64,000 bases of DNA from Sphingomonas sp. 67-36. GTDB taxonomy: Bacteria > Pseudomonadota > Alphaproteobacteria > Sphingomonadales > Sphingomonadaceae. Positions within the stretch are counted from its first letter, which is position 1, and each line of letters starts with the position of its first letter. The notes under the pieces are model-generated. The model was not told where the DNA came from. It did no database searches and saw only the letters and a list, made by a program, of their open reading frames with translations. The position numbers and the translations under genes are program-made. Of the stretch, positions 26,245-35,496 are shown piece by piece. The stretch covers positions 62,001 to 126,000 of the forward strand of contig MKSU01000005.1 of NCBI GenBank assembly GCA_001897375.1. Reading direction: 5' to 3'.

Positions 26245-27348
26245 ATGGCGACGGAAGCTGAAGTTCGCGAGGCGTTTCGCATCCAGGAATTCTATTGCCG
26301 CCACATGGACGCGCCGATGTACGCGCGGCTGTGCGCGGCGATCGCGGACGGGTTGACGCGCGATAGCCGCACGGGCGCGCGGGCGCTCGACTGGCCGGGC
26401 GAGCCGACTCGCGACGCGCTGCCGCTGCGCCTGTGCGGCGGGCTGCACGCGCTGGTGCGCGAGCGGCGGGACGACGGGTTGGCGGCGGTGTTCGCGGGCG
26501 GGATCGTGGAGCGTGATGCGATCGCGGCGGCGCTCAACGCCGCGCTGGCGGCGCATGACGACGCGTTGTTCCCGTGGCTCGACGGCCCGCCGCAGACCAA
26601 CGAGCCGGGGCGCTCCGGCGCGCTGATGGTCGGCCTGATGGAGATCGCGCGGCGCCACGGCCCGAGGATCGAACTGCTGGAGATCGGATCGAGCGCCGGC
26701 CTCAACCTGCTGATCGACCGCTACGCCTTCGATCTCGGCGGGGTGCGGTTCGGGCCGCCCGATTCGCCGGTGACGATCCGCCCCGAATGGCGCGGCGATC
26801 CGCTTGCTTTGGCGGACGTGGAGATCGTCTCGGTGCGCGGCTGCGACGTGCAGCCGCTCGACGCGACCGATCCGGCGGTGGAGGCGCGGCTGCTCGCCTA
26901 TGTCTGGCCGGAGACGCCGGCGCGGGCGGAGCGGCTGACCCGCGCGATCGCGATGCAGCGCGCGTGTGGGGTCGATCTGGCGCGGGCGGATGCCGCCGAC
27001 TGGCTGGAGGCGCGGCTGGCCGAGCCGCAGCAGGCGGGCGTCACGCGGGTGCTGACGCACTCGGTGGTGTGGCAATATCTGCCGGAGGACAGCGCGAATC
27101 GCATCCGCGCCGCGATGGCGGCGGCCGGGGCGCGGGCGACCGCCGAGCGCCCGCTCGGCTGGGTGATGATGGAGCCGAATCGCGCCTTCGCGCAGCAGAT
27201 CGTGCGGGTGCGAAGCTTGCCGGGGCATGACGAATGGCAGGTGCTGGCGACCGCCCACGCGCACGGCACCTGGGTGAAGAACGGCATCTTCGAGGAGGAT
27301 CGCCGTCCGATCGAGCTGCCGAAATCGGCGAAGGTCGAGGCGGGCTGA
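26245..27348 (+). CDS. DUF2332 domain protein
   Basis: A 367-residue protein of the DUF2332 family. No catalytic assignment is established. The segment [15 protein letters not shown] (about residues 151-165) resembles a methyltransferase motif I and suggests a nucleotide- or SAM-binding Rossmann-like core, but that is inference. Other conserved-looking parts are [11 protein letters not shown] and the C-terminal [19 protein letters not shown] stands a few bases before the ATG. It diverges from hisG by about 70 bases and precedes rpmI, with which it seems functionally unrelated. Confidence 0.8.
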   Translation: MATEAEVREAFRIQEFYCRHMDAPMYARLCAAIADGLTRDSRTGARALDWPGEPTRDALPLRLCGGLHALVRERRDDGLAAVFAGGIVERDAIAAALNAALAAHDDALFPWLDGPPQTNEPGRSGALMVGLMEIARRHGPRIELLEIGSSAGLNLLIDRYAFDLGGVRFGPPDSPVTIRPEWRGDPLALADVEIVSVRGCDVQPLDATDPAVEARLLAYVWPETPARAERLTRAIAMQRACGVDLARADAADWLEARLAEPQQAGVTRVLTHSVVWQYLPEDSANRIRAAMAAAGARATAERPLGWVMMEPNRAFAQQIVRVRSLPGHDEWQVLATAHAHGTWVKNGIFEEDRRPIELPKSAKVEAG

Positions 27349-27416
27349 TCCCCTGTGGTTGCCTTTTGCGCGCGCCGCCGCTAAAGGCCCCGCTTCTCCG
27401 CGCGAGGATCATGACG

Positions 27417-27452
27417 AACGGCCCGGCCATCAAGGGCTGCCGCGGCCGTTTT
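27417..27452 (+). terminator. Leader hairpin before rpmI (attenuator-like)
   Basis: AACGGCC-CGGC pairs with GCCG-C-GGCCGTT around an 11-base loop and is followed by TT; the stop of the DUF2332 gene lies 69 bases upstream and rpmI starts 28 bases downstream. It could end DUF2332 transcription or attenuate rpmI-rplT, whose leaders often carry L20-responsive structures. Confidence 0.5.
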
Positions 27453-27479
27453 GACCTCGCCCGAACTGAAAGGACGAAA

Positions 27480-27683
27480 ATGCCCAAGCTCAAGACCAAG
27501 AGCGGCGTGAAGAAGCGCTTCAAGCTCACCGCCACCGGCAAGCTCAAGCACGGCGTCGCCGGCAAGCGCCACCGCCTCATCAGCCACAATGGCAAGTACA
27601 TCCGCCAGAACCGCGGCACCACCGTGCTGTCGGACGCCGACACGAAGACCGTGAAGGCCTGGGCGCCGTACGGCCTGAACTGA
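27480..27683 (+). CDS. rpmI: 50S ribosomal protein L35
   Basis: A 67-residue basic protein of the large subunit. [21 protein letters not shown] and [12 protein letters not shown] match L35 closely, and the length is standard. Followed 14 bases later by rplT, the universal pair. No infC lies immediately upstream, unlike the enterobacterial order; the gene before it encodes a DUF2332 protein. Confidence 0.97.
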   Translation: MPKLKTKSGVKKRFKLTATGKLKHGVAGKRHRLISHNGKYIRQNRGTTVLSDADTKTVKAWAPYGLN

Positions 27684-27697
27684 GGAGAGCGTAAGAG

Positions 27698-28063
27698 ATG
27701 GCACGCGTCAAACGGGGTGTAACCACCCGCGCCAAGCACAAGAACATTCTGGAGCAGGCCAAGGGCTACCGTGGCCGCCGCAAGAACACGATCCGCGTCG
27801 CGCGGCAGGCGGTCGAGAAGGCCGGCCAGTACGCGTATCGCGACCGCAAGGTTAAGAAGCGCACCTTCCGCGGCCTGTGGATCCAGCGCATCAACGCCGG
27901 CGTCCGCGCTGAGGGGCTGACCTACAGCCAGTTCATGCACGGCCTGAAGCTGGCCGGCATCGAGCTGGACCGCAAGGTGCTGGCCGACATCGCGATGCAC
28001 GAGGGCGAGGCGTTTAGCGCCATCGTCGCGCAGGCGAAGGCGGCTCTGCCCCAGGCTGCCTGA
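27698..28063 (+). CDS. rplT: 50S ribosomal protein L20
   Basis: A 121-residue early assembly protein of the large subunit and, in many bacteria, repressor of its own operon. [20 protein letters not shown] and [20 protein letters not shown] are the family signature. A terminator-like hairpin at 28089-28122 separates it from pheS, so pheST transcription may depend on readthrough or its own promoter. Confidence 0.97.
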   Translation: MARVKRGVTTRAKHKNILEQAKGYRGRRKNTIRVARQAVEKAGQYAYRDRKVKKRTFRGLWIQRINAGVRAEGLTYSQFMHGLKLAGIELDRKVLADIAMHEGEAFSAIVAQAKAALPQAA

Positions 28064-28088
28064 GGCGGGCCTGCGCTTGAGGAAAACG

Positions 28089-28122
28089 GGGCGTCGGTGG
28101 TCTAGGCCACCGGCGCCCTTTT
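28089..28122 (+). terminator. Rho-independent terminator between rplT and pheS
   Basis: GGGCG-T-CGGTGG pairs with CCACCG-GCGCCC (one G-T pair) around TCTAGG, followed directly by TTTT. It lies 26 bases after the rplT stop and 40 before the pheS start, placed where it could also act as a pheST attenuator. Confidence 0.85.
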
Positions 28123-28161
28123 CGTTATCGGGCCTGCCAGCGCCCAACCATCAGGACGATC

Positions 28162-29322
28162 ATGGCTGATCTCGACCAAATGAAGACCGATCTGCTCGCC
28201 CGGATCGACGCGGCGGCGGCGCCTGACGCGATCGAGGCGATCCGCGTCGAGACGCTGGGCAAGCAGGGCAGCGTCACCGCGCTGCTCAAGACGCTCGGCG
28301 GCATGTCGCCGGAGGAGCGGCAGGTTGAGGGGCCGCGCATCAACGGCCTGCGCGAGGCGGTGGCGGGCGCGATCGCCACGCGCAAGGCGATGGTGGAGGC
28401 GGCGGCGCTCGACGCGCGGCTGGCGGGCGAGCGGCTCGACATGACGCTGCCGGTCGATGCGCCGCTCGGCGGCACGATCCACCCGGTCAGCCAGGTGATG
28501 GACGAGCTGGCGGAAATCTTCGCCGATCTCGGCTTCGCGGTCGCCACCGGGCCGGAGATCGAGGACGACTGGCATAATTTCACCGCGCTCAACATTCCCG
28601 CGAGCCATCCGGCACGGGCCATGCACGACACCTTCTACATGGCCGACAATCATGTCGGGGATGGGAACCGCGACAGCGCGAGCGCGGCCGGCGGGGAGCG
28701 TGGCTCCCCGTCCGACGGCGGCTTTGCCGCCGGCGAGCCCCGCAAGATGCTGCTGCGCACCCACACCTCGCCGGTGCAGATCCGCACGATGCTCCAGCAG
28801 AAGCCGCCGATCCGCATCATCGCGCCAGGCCGCACCTATCGCTCGGACAGCGACGCAACGCACACGCCGATGTTCCATCAGGTCGAGGGGCTGGTGATCG
28901 ACAAGGGGATCACGCTCGGCCACCTCAAATGGACGCTGGAGACGTTCCTCAAGGCGTTCTTCGAGCGCGACGATATCGTGCTGCGCCTGCGCCCGTCCTA
29001 TTTCCCGTTCACCGAGCCTTCGGCCGAGGTGGACGTCGGCTATACGCTGGAGAAGGGCAAGCGCGTGATCGGTGGCTCCGGTGGCGGCTGGATGGAGGTG
29101 CTCGGCTCCGGCATGGTCCATCCGAAGGTGATCGCGGCGTGCGGGCTGGACCCGGACGAGTGGCAAGGCTTCGCCTTCGGCTGCGGGATCGATCGGCTGG
29201 CGATGCTGAAATACGGCATGGACGATCTGCGCGCCTTCTTCGACGGCGATATCCGCTGGCTGAAACATTACGGATTCTCAGGCCTTGACGTGCCGACGCT
29301 GAGCGGGGGAGTCGGCGCATGA
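28162..29322 (+). CDS. pheS: Phenylalanyl-tRNA synthetase alpha subunit
   Basis: Catalytic subunit of the (alpha-beta)2 enzyme charging tRNA-Phe; 386 residues, longer than the usual 330-365. An N-terminal coiled coil (1-90) is followed by class II motifs: [14 protein letters not shown], the motif-2 region [19 protein letters not shown], and motif 3 [13 protein letters not shown]. Between HDTFYMAD and [12 protein letters not shown] there is an extra Gly/Ser-rich stretch of about 25 residues, at least 16 of which (176-191) are encoded by a palindromic repeat at 28687-28734. This is a surface loop in the family, so the enzyme is probably active. The start of pheT overlaps by ATGA. Confidence 0.96.
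   Translation: MADLDQMKTDLLARIDAAAAPDAIEAIRVETLGKQGSVTALLKTLGGMSPEERQVEGPRINGLREAVAGAIATRKAMVEAAALDARLAGERLDMTLPVDAPLGGTIHPVSQVMDELAEIFADLGFAVATGPEIEDDWHNFTALNIPASHPARAMHDTFYMADNHVGDGNRDSASAAGGERGSPSDGGFAAGEPRKMLLRTHTSPVQIRTMLQQKPPIRIIAPGRTYRSDSDATHTPMFHQVEGLVIDKGITLGHLKWTLETFLKAFFERDDIVLRLRPSYFPFTEPSAEVDVGYTLEKGKRVIGGSGGGWMEVLGSGMVHPKVIAACGLDPDEWQGFAFGCGIDRLAMLKYGMDDLRAFFDGDIRWLKHYGFSGLDVPTLSGGVGA
28687..28734 (-). repeat. Double-hairpin palindromic repeat, copy B, inside pheS
   Basis: Read on the minus strand: GGCGGC, AAA loop, GCCGCC; linker GTCGGACG; then GGGGAGC, CAC loop, GCTCCCC; the whole is framed by GCCGGC at both ends. The structure and linker match copies A and C. The 48-base core is a multiple of three and starts on a codon boundary of pheS (codon 176), so it is translated as a Gly/Ser-rich loop with no stop. 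Confidence 0.75.
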
Positions 29323-31706
29323 AGTTCACCCTTGGCTGGCTCAGGGAGCATCTCGATACGCAGGCGTCGCTCGACGATATCGTCGCGGGGCTGACGCGGA
29401 TCGGGCTGGAGGTCGAAGGCGTCGACAATCCGGGCGAGAAGCTCGCGGCTTTCCGCGTCGCGAAGGTGCTGACCGCCGAGCGCCATCCGCAGGCGGACAA
29501 GCTGCAGGTGCTGTCGGTCGATGCGGGCGACGGCCCGTTGCAGGTCGTGTGCGGCGCGCCGAACGCCCGCGCCGGGCTGGTCGGCGTGTTCGGGATGCCG
29601 GGCGCGACGGTGCCGGCGAACGGCATGGTGCTGAAGGTCGCGGCGATCCGCGGCGTCGAATCGAACGGCATGATGTGCTCCAGCCGCGAGCTGGAACTGG
29701 GCGACGATCACGACGGGATCATCGAGCTTCCCGCCGATGCGCCGGTCGGCACGCCCTATCCCGCTTATGCCGGGCTGGACGATCCGGTGATCGACGTCTC
29801 GATCACGCCCAACCGGCAGGATTGCATGGGCGTGCGCGGCATCGCCCGCGATCTCGCGGCGGCGGGGCTGGGGACGCTGCGGCCGCTGGCGGAGGTCTAT
29901 CGCGTCGCCGTAATCGCGCCGGTGCCGGGCGACGGCCCCGCGCCGGACGTGCGCACCGACGATCCGGAGGGCTGCCCGGCTTTCTATGCGCAGGCCGTCT
30001 CCGGCGTCACCAATGGCGCGTCGCCGGAATGGATGCGGCAGAAGCTCAATGCGATCGGGCAGAAGCCAATCTCGGTGCTGGTGGACATCACCAATTTCGT
30101 CTCGATCGATCTGGGGCGGCCGCTCCACGTCTATGACCGCGCGAAGCTGTCCGGCGCGCTCGTCGCCCGCAAGGCGCGCGCGGGCGAGACGGTGCTGGCA
30201 CTCAACGGCAAGAGCTTCACGCTCGACGCGACGATGACGGTGATCGCCGACGACGCGCAGGTCCACGATATCGGCGGCATCATGGGCGGCGAGGATTCGG
30301 GCGTGTCGGATGCGACCACCGACGTGCTGATCGAATGTGCGTATTTCGATCCCGACCATATCGCCCGCACCGGCCAGAAGCTCGCGCTGACCAGCGACGC
30401 GCGCCAGCGTTTCGAGCGCGGGGTGGACCCGGCGTTCCTCGAAGACGGGCTCGCCATCGCGACGCGGCTGGTGGTGGAGCATTGCGGCGGCACGCCCAGC
30501 GCGATCACGCGCGCGGGGAGCGCTCCGCTCGGCACGCGCAGCTACGCCTATGATCCGGCGCGGGCGGAGACGCTCGGCGGCCTCGCGGTCGCGCCGGAGC
30601 GGCAGCGCGCGATCCTCGAATCGCTCGGCTTTACGGTGACGGCGGACTGGCAGGTCACGCCCCCGACATGGCGGCGCGATATCGACGGCACCGCCGATCT
30701 GGTCGAGGAAGTGATCCGCATCGAGGGGATCGACAATGTGCCTGCCGTTCCGCTCGACCGCGCGCCCGGCGTGGCGAAGCCGACCGCGACGCCCGAGCAG
30801 AAGCTCGACCGCCGCGTCCGCCGCGCCGCCGCCGCGCGCGGGCTGGACGAGGCGGTGACGTGGAGCTTCCTCGGCGAGATGGAAGCGGCGGTGTTCGGCG
30901 GCGGCGCCTGGACGCTCGCCAATCCGATCAGCGAGGATCTCAAGGTCATGCGCCCCTCGCTGCTGCCGGGGCTGCTCTCGGCTGCCGCGCACAACGTGAA
31001 GCGCGGTGCGGGGAGCGTGCGGCTGTTCGAGATCGGGCGGCGCTATCTGGCGGATGCGGAGCGGCCGACGCTTGGGCTGGTGCTGGCCGGCGACCGCCGC
31101 CCGCGCGGCTGGCGCGAGGGCAAGGCCGCCGCGTTCGATGCGTTTGACGCCAAGGCGGAGGCGCTCGCGCTGCTCGCCGCCGCCGGTGCGCCGGTGGAGA
31201 ATCTGCAGGTGTTCGGCGAAGCTGGCGAGGCGTGGCATCCCGGCCAGTCCGGCACGCTGCGGCTCGGGCCGAAGACGGTGCTGGCGGCGTTCGGGATGCT
31301 CCATCCGCGCACGGCGCGGGCGTTCGATCTGGACGGCGCAGTCGCGGCGGTGGAACTCTACCTCGACGCGATCCCGGCGAAGCGTGGAGGCAACGGCTTC
31401 ATGCGCCCGGCCTATGCCCCGCCGGCGCTCCAGCCGGTGCGGCGCGATTTCGCCTTCCTCGTGCCGGCGGAGGTGTCGGCCGACGCGCTCGTCCGCGCGG
31501 CGAAGGGGGCGGACAAGGCGGCGATCGTCTCGGCGCGCGTGTTCGACCTGTTCACCGGCGCGGGCGTCGAGGAAGGCAGCAAGTCGGTCGCGCTGGAGGT
31601 GGTGCTCCAGCCGGGCGAGAAGAGCTTCACCGATGCCGAGCTGAAGGCGATCGCCGACAAGGTGGTCGCGGCGGCGGCGAAGCAGGGCGCGGTCCTGCGT
31701 GGCTGA
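29319..31706 (+). CDS. pheT: Phenylalanyl-tRNA synthetase beta subunit
   Basis: A 795-residue subunit that binds tRNA-Phe and edits mischarged tyrosine. Domains in order: the N-terminal tRNA-binding OB fold (about 40-150, with [15 protein letters not shown]), the B3/B4 editing part (about 215-390), the B5 domain (about 400-475), the catalytic-like core and the C-terminal anticodon-binding FDX-ACB domain (about 700-795, [19 protein letters not shown]). Length is standard. Coupled to pheS by ATGA and overlapping the next gene by 8 bases. Confidence 0.97.
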   Translation: MKFTLGWLREHLDTQASLDDIVAGLTRIGLEVEGVDNPGEKLAAFRVAKVLTAERHPQADKLQVLSVDAGDGPLQVVCGAPNARAGLVGVFGMPGATVPANGMVLKVAAIRGVESNGMMCSSRELELGDDHDGIIELPADAPVGTPYPAYAGLDDPVIDVSITPNRQDCMGVRGIARDLAAAGLGTLRPLAEVYRVAVIAPVPGDGPAPDVRTDDPEGCPAFYAQAVSGVTNGASPEWMRQKLNAIGQKPISVLVDITNFVSIDLGRPLHVYDRAKLSGALVARKARAGETVLALNGKSFTLDATMTVIADDAQVHDIGGIMGGEDSGVSDATTDVLIECAYFDPDHIARTGQKLALTSDARQRFERGVDPAFLEDGLAIATRLVVEHCGGTPSAITRAGSAPLGTRSYAYDPARAETLGGLAVAPERQRAILESLGFTVTADWQVTPPTWRRDIDGTADLVEEVIRIEGIDNVPAVPLDRAPGVAKPTATPEQKLDRRVRRAAAARGLDEAVTWSFLGEMEAAVFGGGAWTLANPISEDLKVMRPSLLPGLLSAAAHNVKRGAGSVRLFEIGRRYLADAERPTLGLVLAGDRRPRGWREGKAAAFDAFDAKAEALALLAAAGAPVENLQVFGEAGEAWHPGQSGTLRLGPKTVLAAFGMLHPRTARAFDLDGAVAAVELYLDAIPAKRGGNGFMRPAYAPPALQPVRRDFAFLVPAEVSADALVRAAKGADKAAIVSARVFDLFTGAGVEEGSKSVALEVVLQPGEKSFTDAELKAIADKVVAAAAKQGAVLRG

Positions 31707-32580
31707 CCGGGTCGTCATCGCGGGCGATGGCCTTTCGGCGGCGATCAATCCGCTCGGCGCGGAATTGTCGTCGCTGAAGGACGCCGCCGGCCGCGAGCTG
31801 ATGACCGATGCCGACCCGGCCTTCTGGACCGGCCGCGCGCCGTTGCTGTTCCCGGTGGTCGGCAAGCCGGCGGGCGAGACGATCCGCGTCGACGGCGGCC
31901 CCTATACGATGAAGCAGCACGGCTTCGCGCGGCGGATGATGTTCGCGGTGGCGGAGCAGGCGGCGGACCGCGCGACCTTCGTGCTGACCGACACGCCGGA
32001 GACGCGCGCCTGCTATCCCTTCGCTTTCCGGCTGGAGGTGACGTTCGGCATCGTGGGGGCGACGCTGTCGGTAGATGTGTCGATCGCCAACCCCGGCGAT
32101 GCCCCGCTGCCGGCGAGCTTCGGCTTCCACCCGGCATTCGCCTGGCCGCTGCCGGGCGGCGGCGCGAAGGAGGCGCATCGCATCATCTTCTCCGCCGACG
32201 AGCCGGAGCCGCTGCGCAAGATCGACGCCAATGGGCAGATCGCGCCGGAACCGCGCCCGTCGCCGCTCGACGGCCGCACGCTCCACTTGCGCGATGATCT
32301 GTTTGCGGACGACGCGCTGATCTGGGACCGTCTCCACTCCGACCGCGTGACCTATCAGGGAGCGACCGGTCCCCGGCTGGAGATCGCCTTCTCCGACACC
32401 CCGATGCTCGGCATCTGGACCAAACCCGGCGCGCATTTCATCTGCATCGAGCCGTGGCACGGCATCGCCGATCCCGCCGGCTTCACGGGCGATTTCCGCG
32501 ACAAGCCCGGCGTATTCGAGGTCGCGCCCGGCGCGGCGAAACGGATCGCGATGCGCGTGACGCTGCTGGCCGAATCGTAA
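31699..32580 (+). CDS. Aldose 1-epimerase family protein
   Basis: A 293-residue beta-sandwich (galactose mutarotase-like) protein. Segments typical of the YeaD/LacX branch are present: GAELSSLKD, PLLFPVVGK, MKQHGFARRM with the substrate histidine, FGFHPAFAWPLPGG with the second histidine, and CIEPWHGIADP with the catalytic-base glutamate region. It probably epimerises a hexose or hexose-6-phosphate. It starts with GTG at 31699 inside the end of pheT, so translation is probably coupled. Confidence 0.85.
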   Translation: MADRVVIAGDGLSAAINPLGAELSSLKDAAGRELMTDADPAFWTGRAPLLFPVVGKPAGETIRVDGGPYTMKQHGFARRMMFAVAEQAADRATFVLTDTPETRACYPFAFRLEVTFGIVGATLSVDVSIANPGDAPLPASFGFHPAFAWPLPGGGAKEAHRIIFSADEPEPLRKIDANGQIAPEPRPSPLDGRTLHLRDDLFADDALIWDRLHSDRVTYQGATGPRLEIAFSDTPMLGIWTKPGAHFICIEPWHGIADPAGFTGDFRDKPGVFEVAPGAAKRIAMRVTLLAES

Positions 32581-32636
32581 CCGGCGCGTTCGTCCCTTCC
32601 GCGCATCCCTGTTCCGGCGTCACGAAAGCCTTCGCC

Positions 32637-34163
32637 ATGACTTCCCCCCGCCGCACCTTCGCGATCATCTCGCATCCTGACGCCGGCAAGACCACGCTGA
32701 CCGAAAAACTGCTCTATGTCGGCGGCGCGATCCATCTCGCCGGCGAGGTGAAGGCGCGCGGGGCGAACCGCCGTGCGCGTTCCGACTGGATGAAGATCGA
32801 GCAGCAGCGCGGCATCTCCGTCACCTCCTCGGTGATGACGTTCGAGAAGGACGGCGTGACCTTCAACCTGCTCGACACGCCGGGGCACGAGGATTTCAGC
32901 GAGGATACCTATCGCACCCTCACCGCTGTCGATTCGGCGGTGATGGTGATCGACGCGGCGCGCGGCATCGAGGCGCAGACGCGCAAATTGTTCGAGGTGT
33001 GCCGGTTGCGCTCGGTGCCGATCATCACCTTCGTCAACAAGGTCGATCGCGAGGGCCGCGCGCCGTTCGAACTGCTCGACGAGATCGCCGACGTGCTCGC
33101 GCTGGATGTCGCGCCGATGAGCTGGCCGGTCGGCATGGGCGGCACGTTCGAGGGTATCCTGGACCTGCAACGCTGGTCGATCAGCCGGCCGGAGGGCGAC
33201 AGCCGCACCTTCCAGGGCAAGGTCGACGCCGAGCCGATCCTGCCCGACGACGTACGCGACGAGATCGAGCTGGCGCAGGCGGGCTATGCGCAATTCGACG
33301 CGGAAGCGTATCGCAACGGTGATCTCACCCCGGTCTATTTCGGCTCCGCGCTCAAGGATTTCGGGCCGGCCGAGCTGATCGCCGCGCTCGCCGATTACGC
33401 GCCCGCCCCGCGCCCGCAGCCGGCCGAGCCGGCGCCGGTCAGCCCGGAGGAGAAGGAAGTCACCGGCTTCGTCTTCAAGGTGCAGGCCAACATGGACCCG
33501 CAGCACCGCGACCGCATCGCCTTCATGCGGCTCTGCTCGGGCGTGTTCAAACGCGGCATGAAGCTGACGCCGACCGGCCACGGCAAGCCGATCGCGGTCC
33601 ATTCGCCGATCCTGTTCTTCGCGCAGGATCGCGAGATCGCCGACGAGGCGTACCCCGGCGACATCATCGGCATCCCCAATCACGGCACGCTGCGGGTGGG
33701 GGATACCCTGTCGGAGCGCGCCGACGTGCGCTTCACCGGCCTGCCCAATTTCGCGCCGGAAATCCTGCGCCGCGTCGCGCTGAAGGACCCGACCAAGACC
33801 AAGCAGCTCCGCAAGGCGCTGGACGACATGGCCGAGGAAGGGGTGACGCAGGTGTTCTATCCGGAGATCGGATCGAACTGGATCATCGGCGTGGTCGGGC
33901 AGCTCCAGCTCGAGGTGCTGATCTCGCGGCTGGAGGCGGAATATAAGGTCGCCGCCGGGCTGGAGCCGGCGCCGTTCGACACCGCGCGCTGGGTGTCGAG
34001 CGACGACGCGGCCGCGCTCAAGGACTTCGCCGACCTCAACCGCACGGCGATGGCGAAGGATCGCGACGGCAACCCGGTGTTCCTCGCCAAGAGCGCGTGG
34101 GAGGTGAATTACGTCGCCGATCGCTATCCCAGGGTGAAGTTCGCCGCGACGCGCGAGCGGTGA
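32637..34163 (+). CDS. prfC: Peptide chain release factor 3
   Basis: Translational GTPase of 508 residues that recycles RF1/RF2 after termination. G-motifs: SHPDAGKTTL (G1), QQRGISVTSS (G2), DTPGHEDFSEDTYR (G3), NKVDREGR (G4). RF3-specific C-terminal segments such as GVTQVFYPEIGSNWIIGVVG and EYKVAAGLEPAPFDTARWV confirm RF3 rather than EF-G. The ATG at 32637 begins MTSPRRTFAIISH; upstream in-frame sequence belongs to the epimerase region. It ends 3 bases from the convergent MFS gene. Confidence 0.96.
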   Translation: MTSPRRTFAIISHPDAGKTTLTEKLLYVGGAIHLAGEVKARGANRRARSDWMKIEQQRGISVTSSVMTFEKDGVTFNLLDTPGHEDFSEDTYRTLTAVDSAVMVIDAARGIEAQTRKLFEVCRLRSVPIITFVNKVDREGRAPFELLDEIADVLALDVAPMSWPVGMGGTFEGILDLQRWSISRPEGDSRTFQGKVDAEPILPDDVRDEIELAQAGYAQFDAEAYRNGDLTPVYFGSALKDFGPAELIAALADYAPAPRPQPAEPAPVSPEEKEVTGFVFKVQANMDPQHRDRIAFMRLCSGVFKRGMKLTPTGHGKPIAVHSPILFFAQDREIADEAYPGDIIGIPNHGTLRVGDTLSERADVRFTGLPNFAPEILRRVALKDPTKTKQLRKALDDMAEEGVTQVFYPEIGSNWIIGVVGQLQLEVLISRLEAEYKVAAGLEPAPFDTARWVSSDDAAALKDFADLNRTAMAKDRDGNPVFLAKSAWEVNYVADRYPRVKFAATRER

Positions 34164-34166
34164 GGG

Positions 34167-35426
34167 TCAGGCCCGCTCCTCGATCCATCCGCGCCGCAGC
34201 GACTTGACCGCCAGCAGCCCCAGCACCGCCGCGAGCAGATAGAAGCCGACGCCGATGATCGCGGCATAACGCAGCGAATCGTCGCCATATTGCGCCTTCA
34301 GCGCCACCGAGATCGCGCCGAGCAGCCAGGGGCCGATGCCCAGTCCGACGAGGTTGTTGATCAGCAGGAACGTGCCCGAGGCGCTGGCGCGCATGTGCGG
34401 CGGCGCGAGATGCTGCACGGCGGTGGTGATCGGCCCGAGCCACAGGATGTTCAGCCCGTTCGGGATCAGCAGGCATATCCATGCCAGCGTCGGCGAGGGC
34501 GTGGCCAGCCCGATCGCGAAGGTCGGCGCGGTGATCAGCCAGGCGAAGGCGGGGAGCTTCACATACCAGCCGCGATCGCCCTTGCCGACCCGATCCGCCA
34601 GCACGCCGCCCATGAACACGCCACCCGCGCCGCCGATCAGCAGCAACGATCCCATGAACTGCCCGGCGGTGATCAGCCCCCAGTCGTAGCGGACCATCAG
34701 GATCTTCGGCACCCATAGCGCGAGGCCGTAGCCCGCGAGCGAGCTGGACCCCGCGCCGAACGCCATCAGCCAGAAGGCGGGCTTGGCCGCGAGGATCGGG
34801 AACACCGCGAGCAACGGCACGCGCTCCGCCGTCGCGGCCGGCGCCGGCTTCGGCCGGTCACGCACGATCCACAGGAAGATCGGCGCGAGCACGATGCCGG
34901 CAAGGCCCACCGTCAGGAACGCCACCCGCCAGTTCACCAGCGCGGCGATATAGGCCCCCAGCAGCACGCCGCACGCCAGCCCAATCGGAATGCCCATCGA
35001 ATAGATTGCGAGCGCCCGCGCCCGGCGCTCGATCGGATAATAATCGGCGATCAGCGCATATGAGGGCGCGACGCCCCCCGCCTCGCCGACGCCGACGCCG
35101 AGCCGGTAGAGGAACAGATGCCAGAAATTGCCCGCCATGCCGCACAAGGTGGTGAATCCGCTCCACACGATCAGCGAGGCGGCGATCACCTTCGTCTTGC
35201 CGATCCGGTCGGCCAGCAGCGCCAGCGGCACGCCGAGGCAGGAATAGAGCAATGCGAAGGCGATGCCCCCGATCGCGCCGAACTGCGCGTCGTTGAGGCC
35301 GAGGTCTTGCTGGATCGGCTTGGCGAGGATGCCGAGTATCTGCCGGTCGAGGAAGTTGAACGTATAGACCGCCAGCAGCATCGCCAGCACCAGCCCGCGA
35401 TAGCCCGGCCGTTCGCGATCGATCAT
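34167..35426 (-). CDS. MFS transporter (spinster-like)
   Basis: Inner-membrane carrier of 419 residues with twelve predicted segments. MLLAVYTFNFLDRQILGIL and the loop GVPLALLADRIGKTKVIAASL are typical of the spinster-like group common in sphingomonads; GVLADRVGKGDRGW is the second MFS motif. The ATG at 35426 is preceded by GGGAGG-type sequence. It lies downstream of a TonB-dependent receptor, with a terminator between, and convergent to prfC. Together with the receptor it probably handles one imported aromatic, steroid-like or other large substrate (inference). Confidence 0.87.
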   Translation of the reverse strand: MIDRERPGYRGLVLAMLLAVYTFNFLDRQILGILAKPIQQDLGLNDAQFGAIGGIAFALLYSCLGVPLALLADRIGKTKVIAASLIVWSGFTTLCGMAGNFWHLFLYRLGVGVGEAGGVAPSYALIADYYPIERRARALAIYSMGIPIGLACGVLLGAYIAALVNWRVAFLTVGLAGIVLAPIFLWIVRDRPKPAPAATAERVPLLAVFPILAAKPAFWLMAFGAGSSSLAGYGLALWVPKILMVRYDWGLITAGQFMGSLLLIGGAGGVFMGGVLADRVGKGDRGWYVKLPAFAWLITAPTFAIGLATPSPTLAWICLLIPNGLNILWLGPITTAVQHLAPPHMRASASGTFLLINNLVGLGIGPWLLGAISVALKAQYGDDSLRYAAIIGVGFYLLAAVLGLLAVKSLRRGWIEERA

Positions 35427-35445
35427 TCGCTCCCCTCCCGATACG

Positions 35446-35473
35446 AAAAGGGGCCGGACGTTGCCGACCCCTT
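35446..35473 (-). terminator. Terminator between TonB receptor and MFS genes
   Basis: On the minus strand AAGGGG-T-CGG, a short loop, CCG-G-CCCCTTTT forms a stem with a T run, 23 bases after the receptor stop. It may reduce rather than block expression of the MFS gene downstream. Confidence 0.75.
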
Positions 35474-35496
35474 CTCCCCCTTTAACACTGGCGCGA

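Noticed and set aside
28660..28745. pheS insertion considered as an intein or frameshift
   Set aside because: Too short for an intein, no splice residues, and the frame is kept.
29268..31865. Minus-strand frame of 865 codons opposite pheT
   Set aside because: Antisense shadow of pheT with no recognisable motifs.
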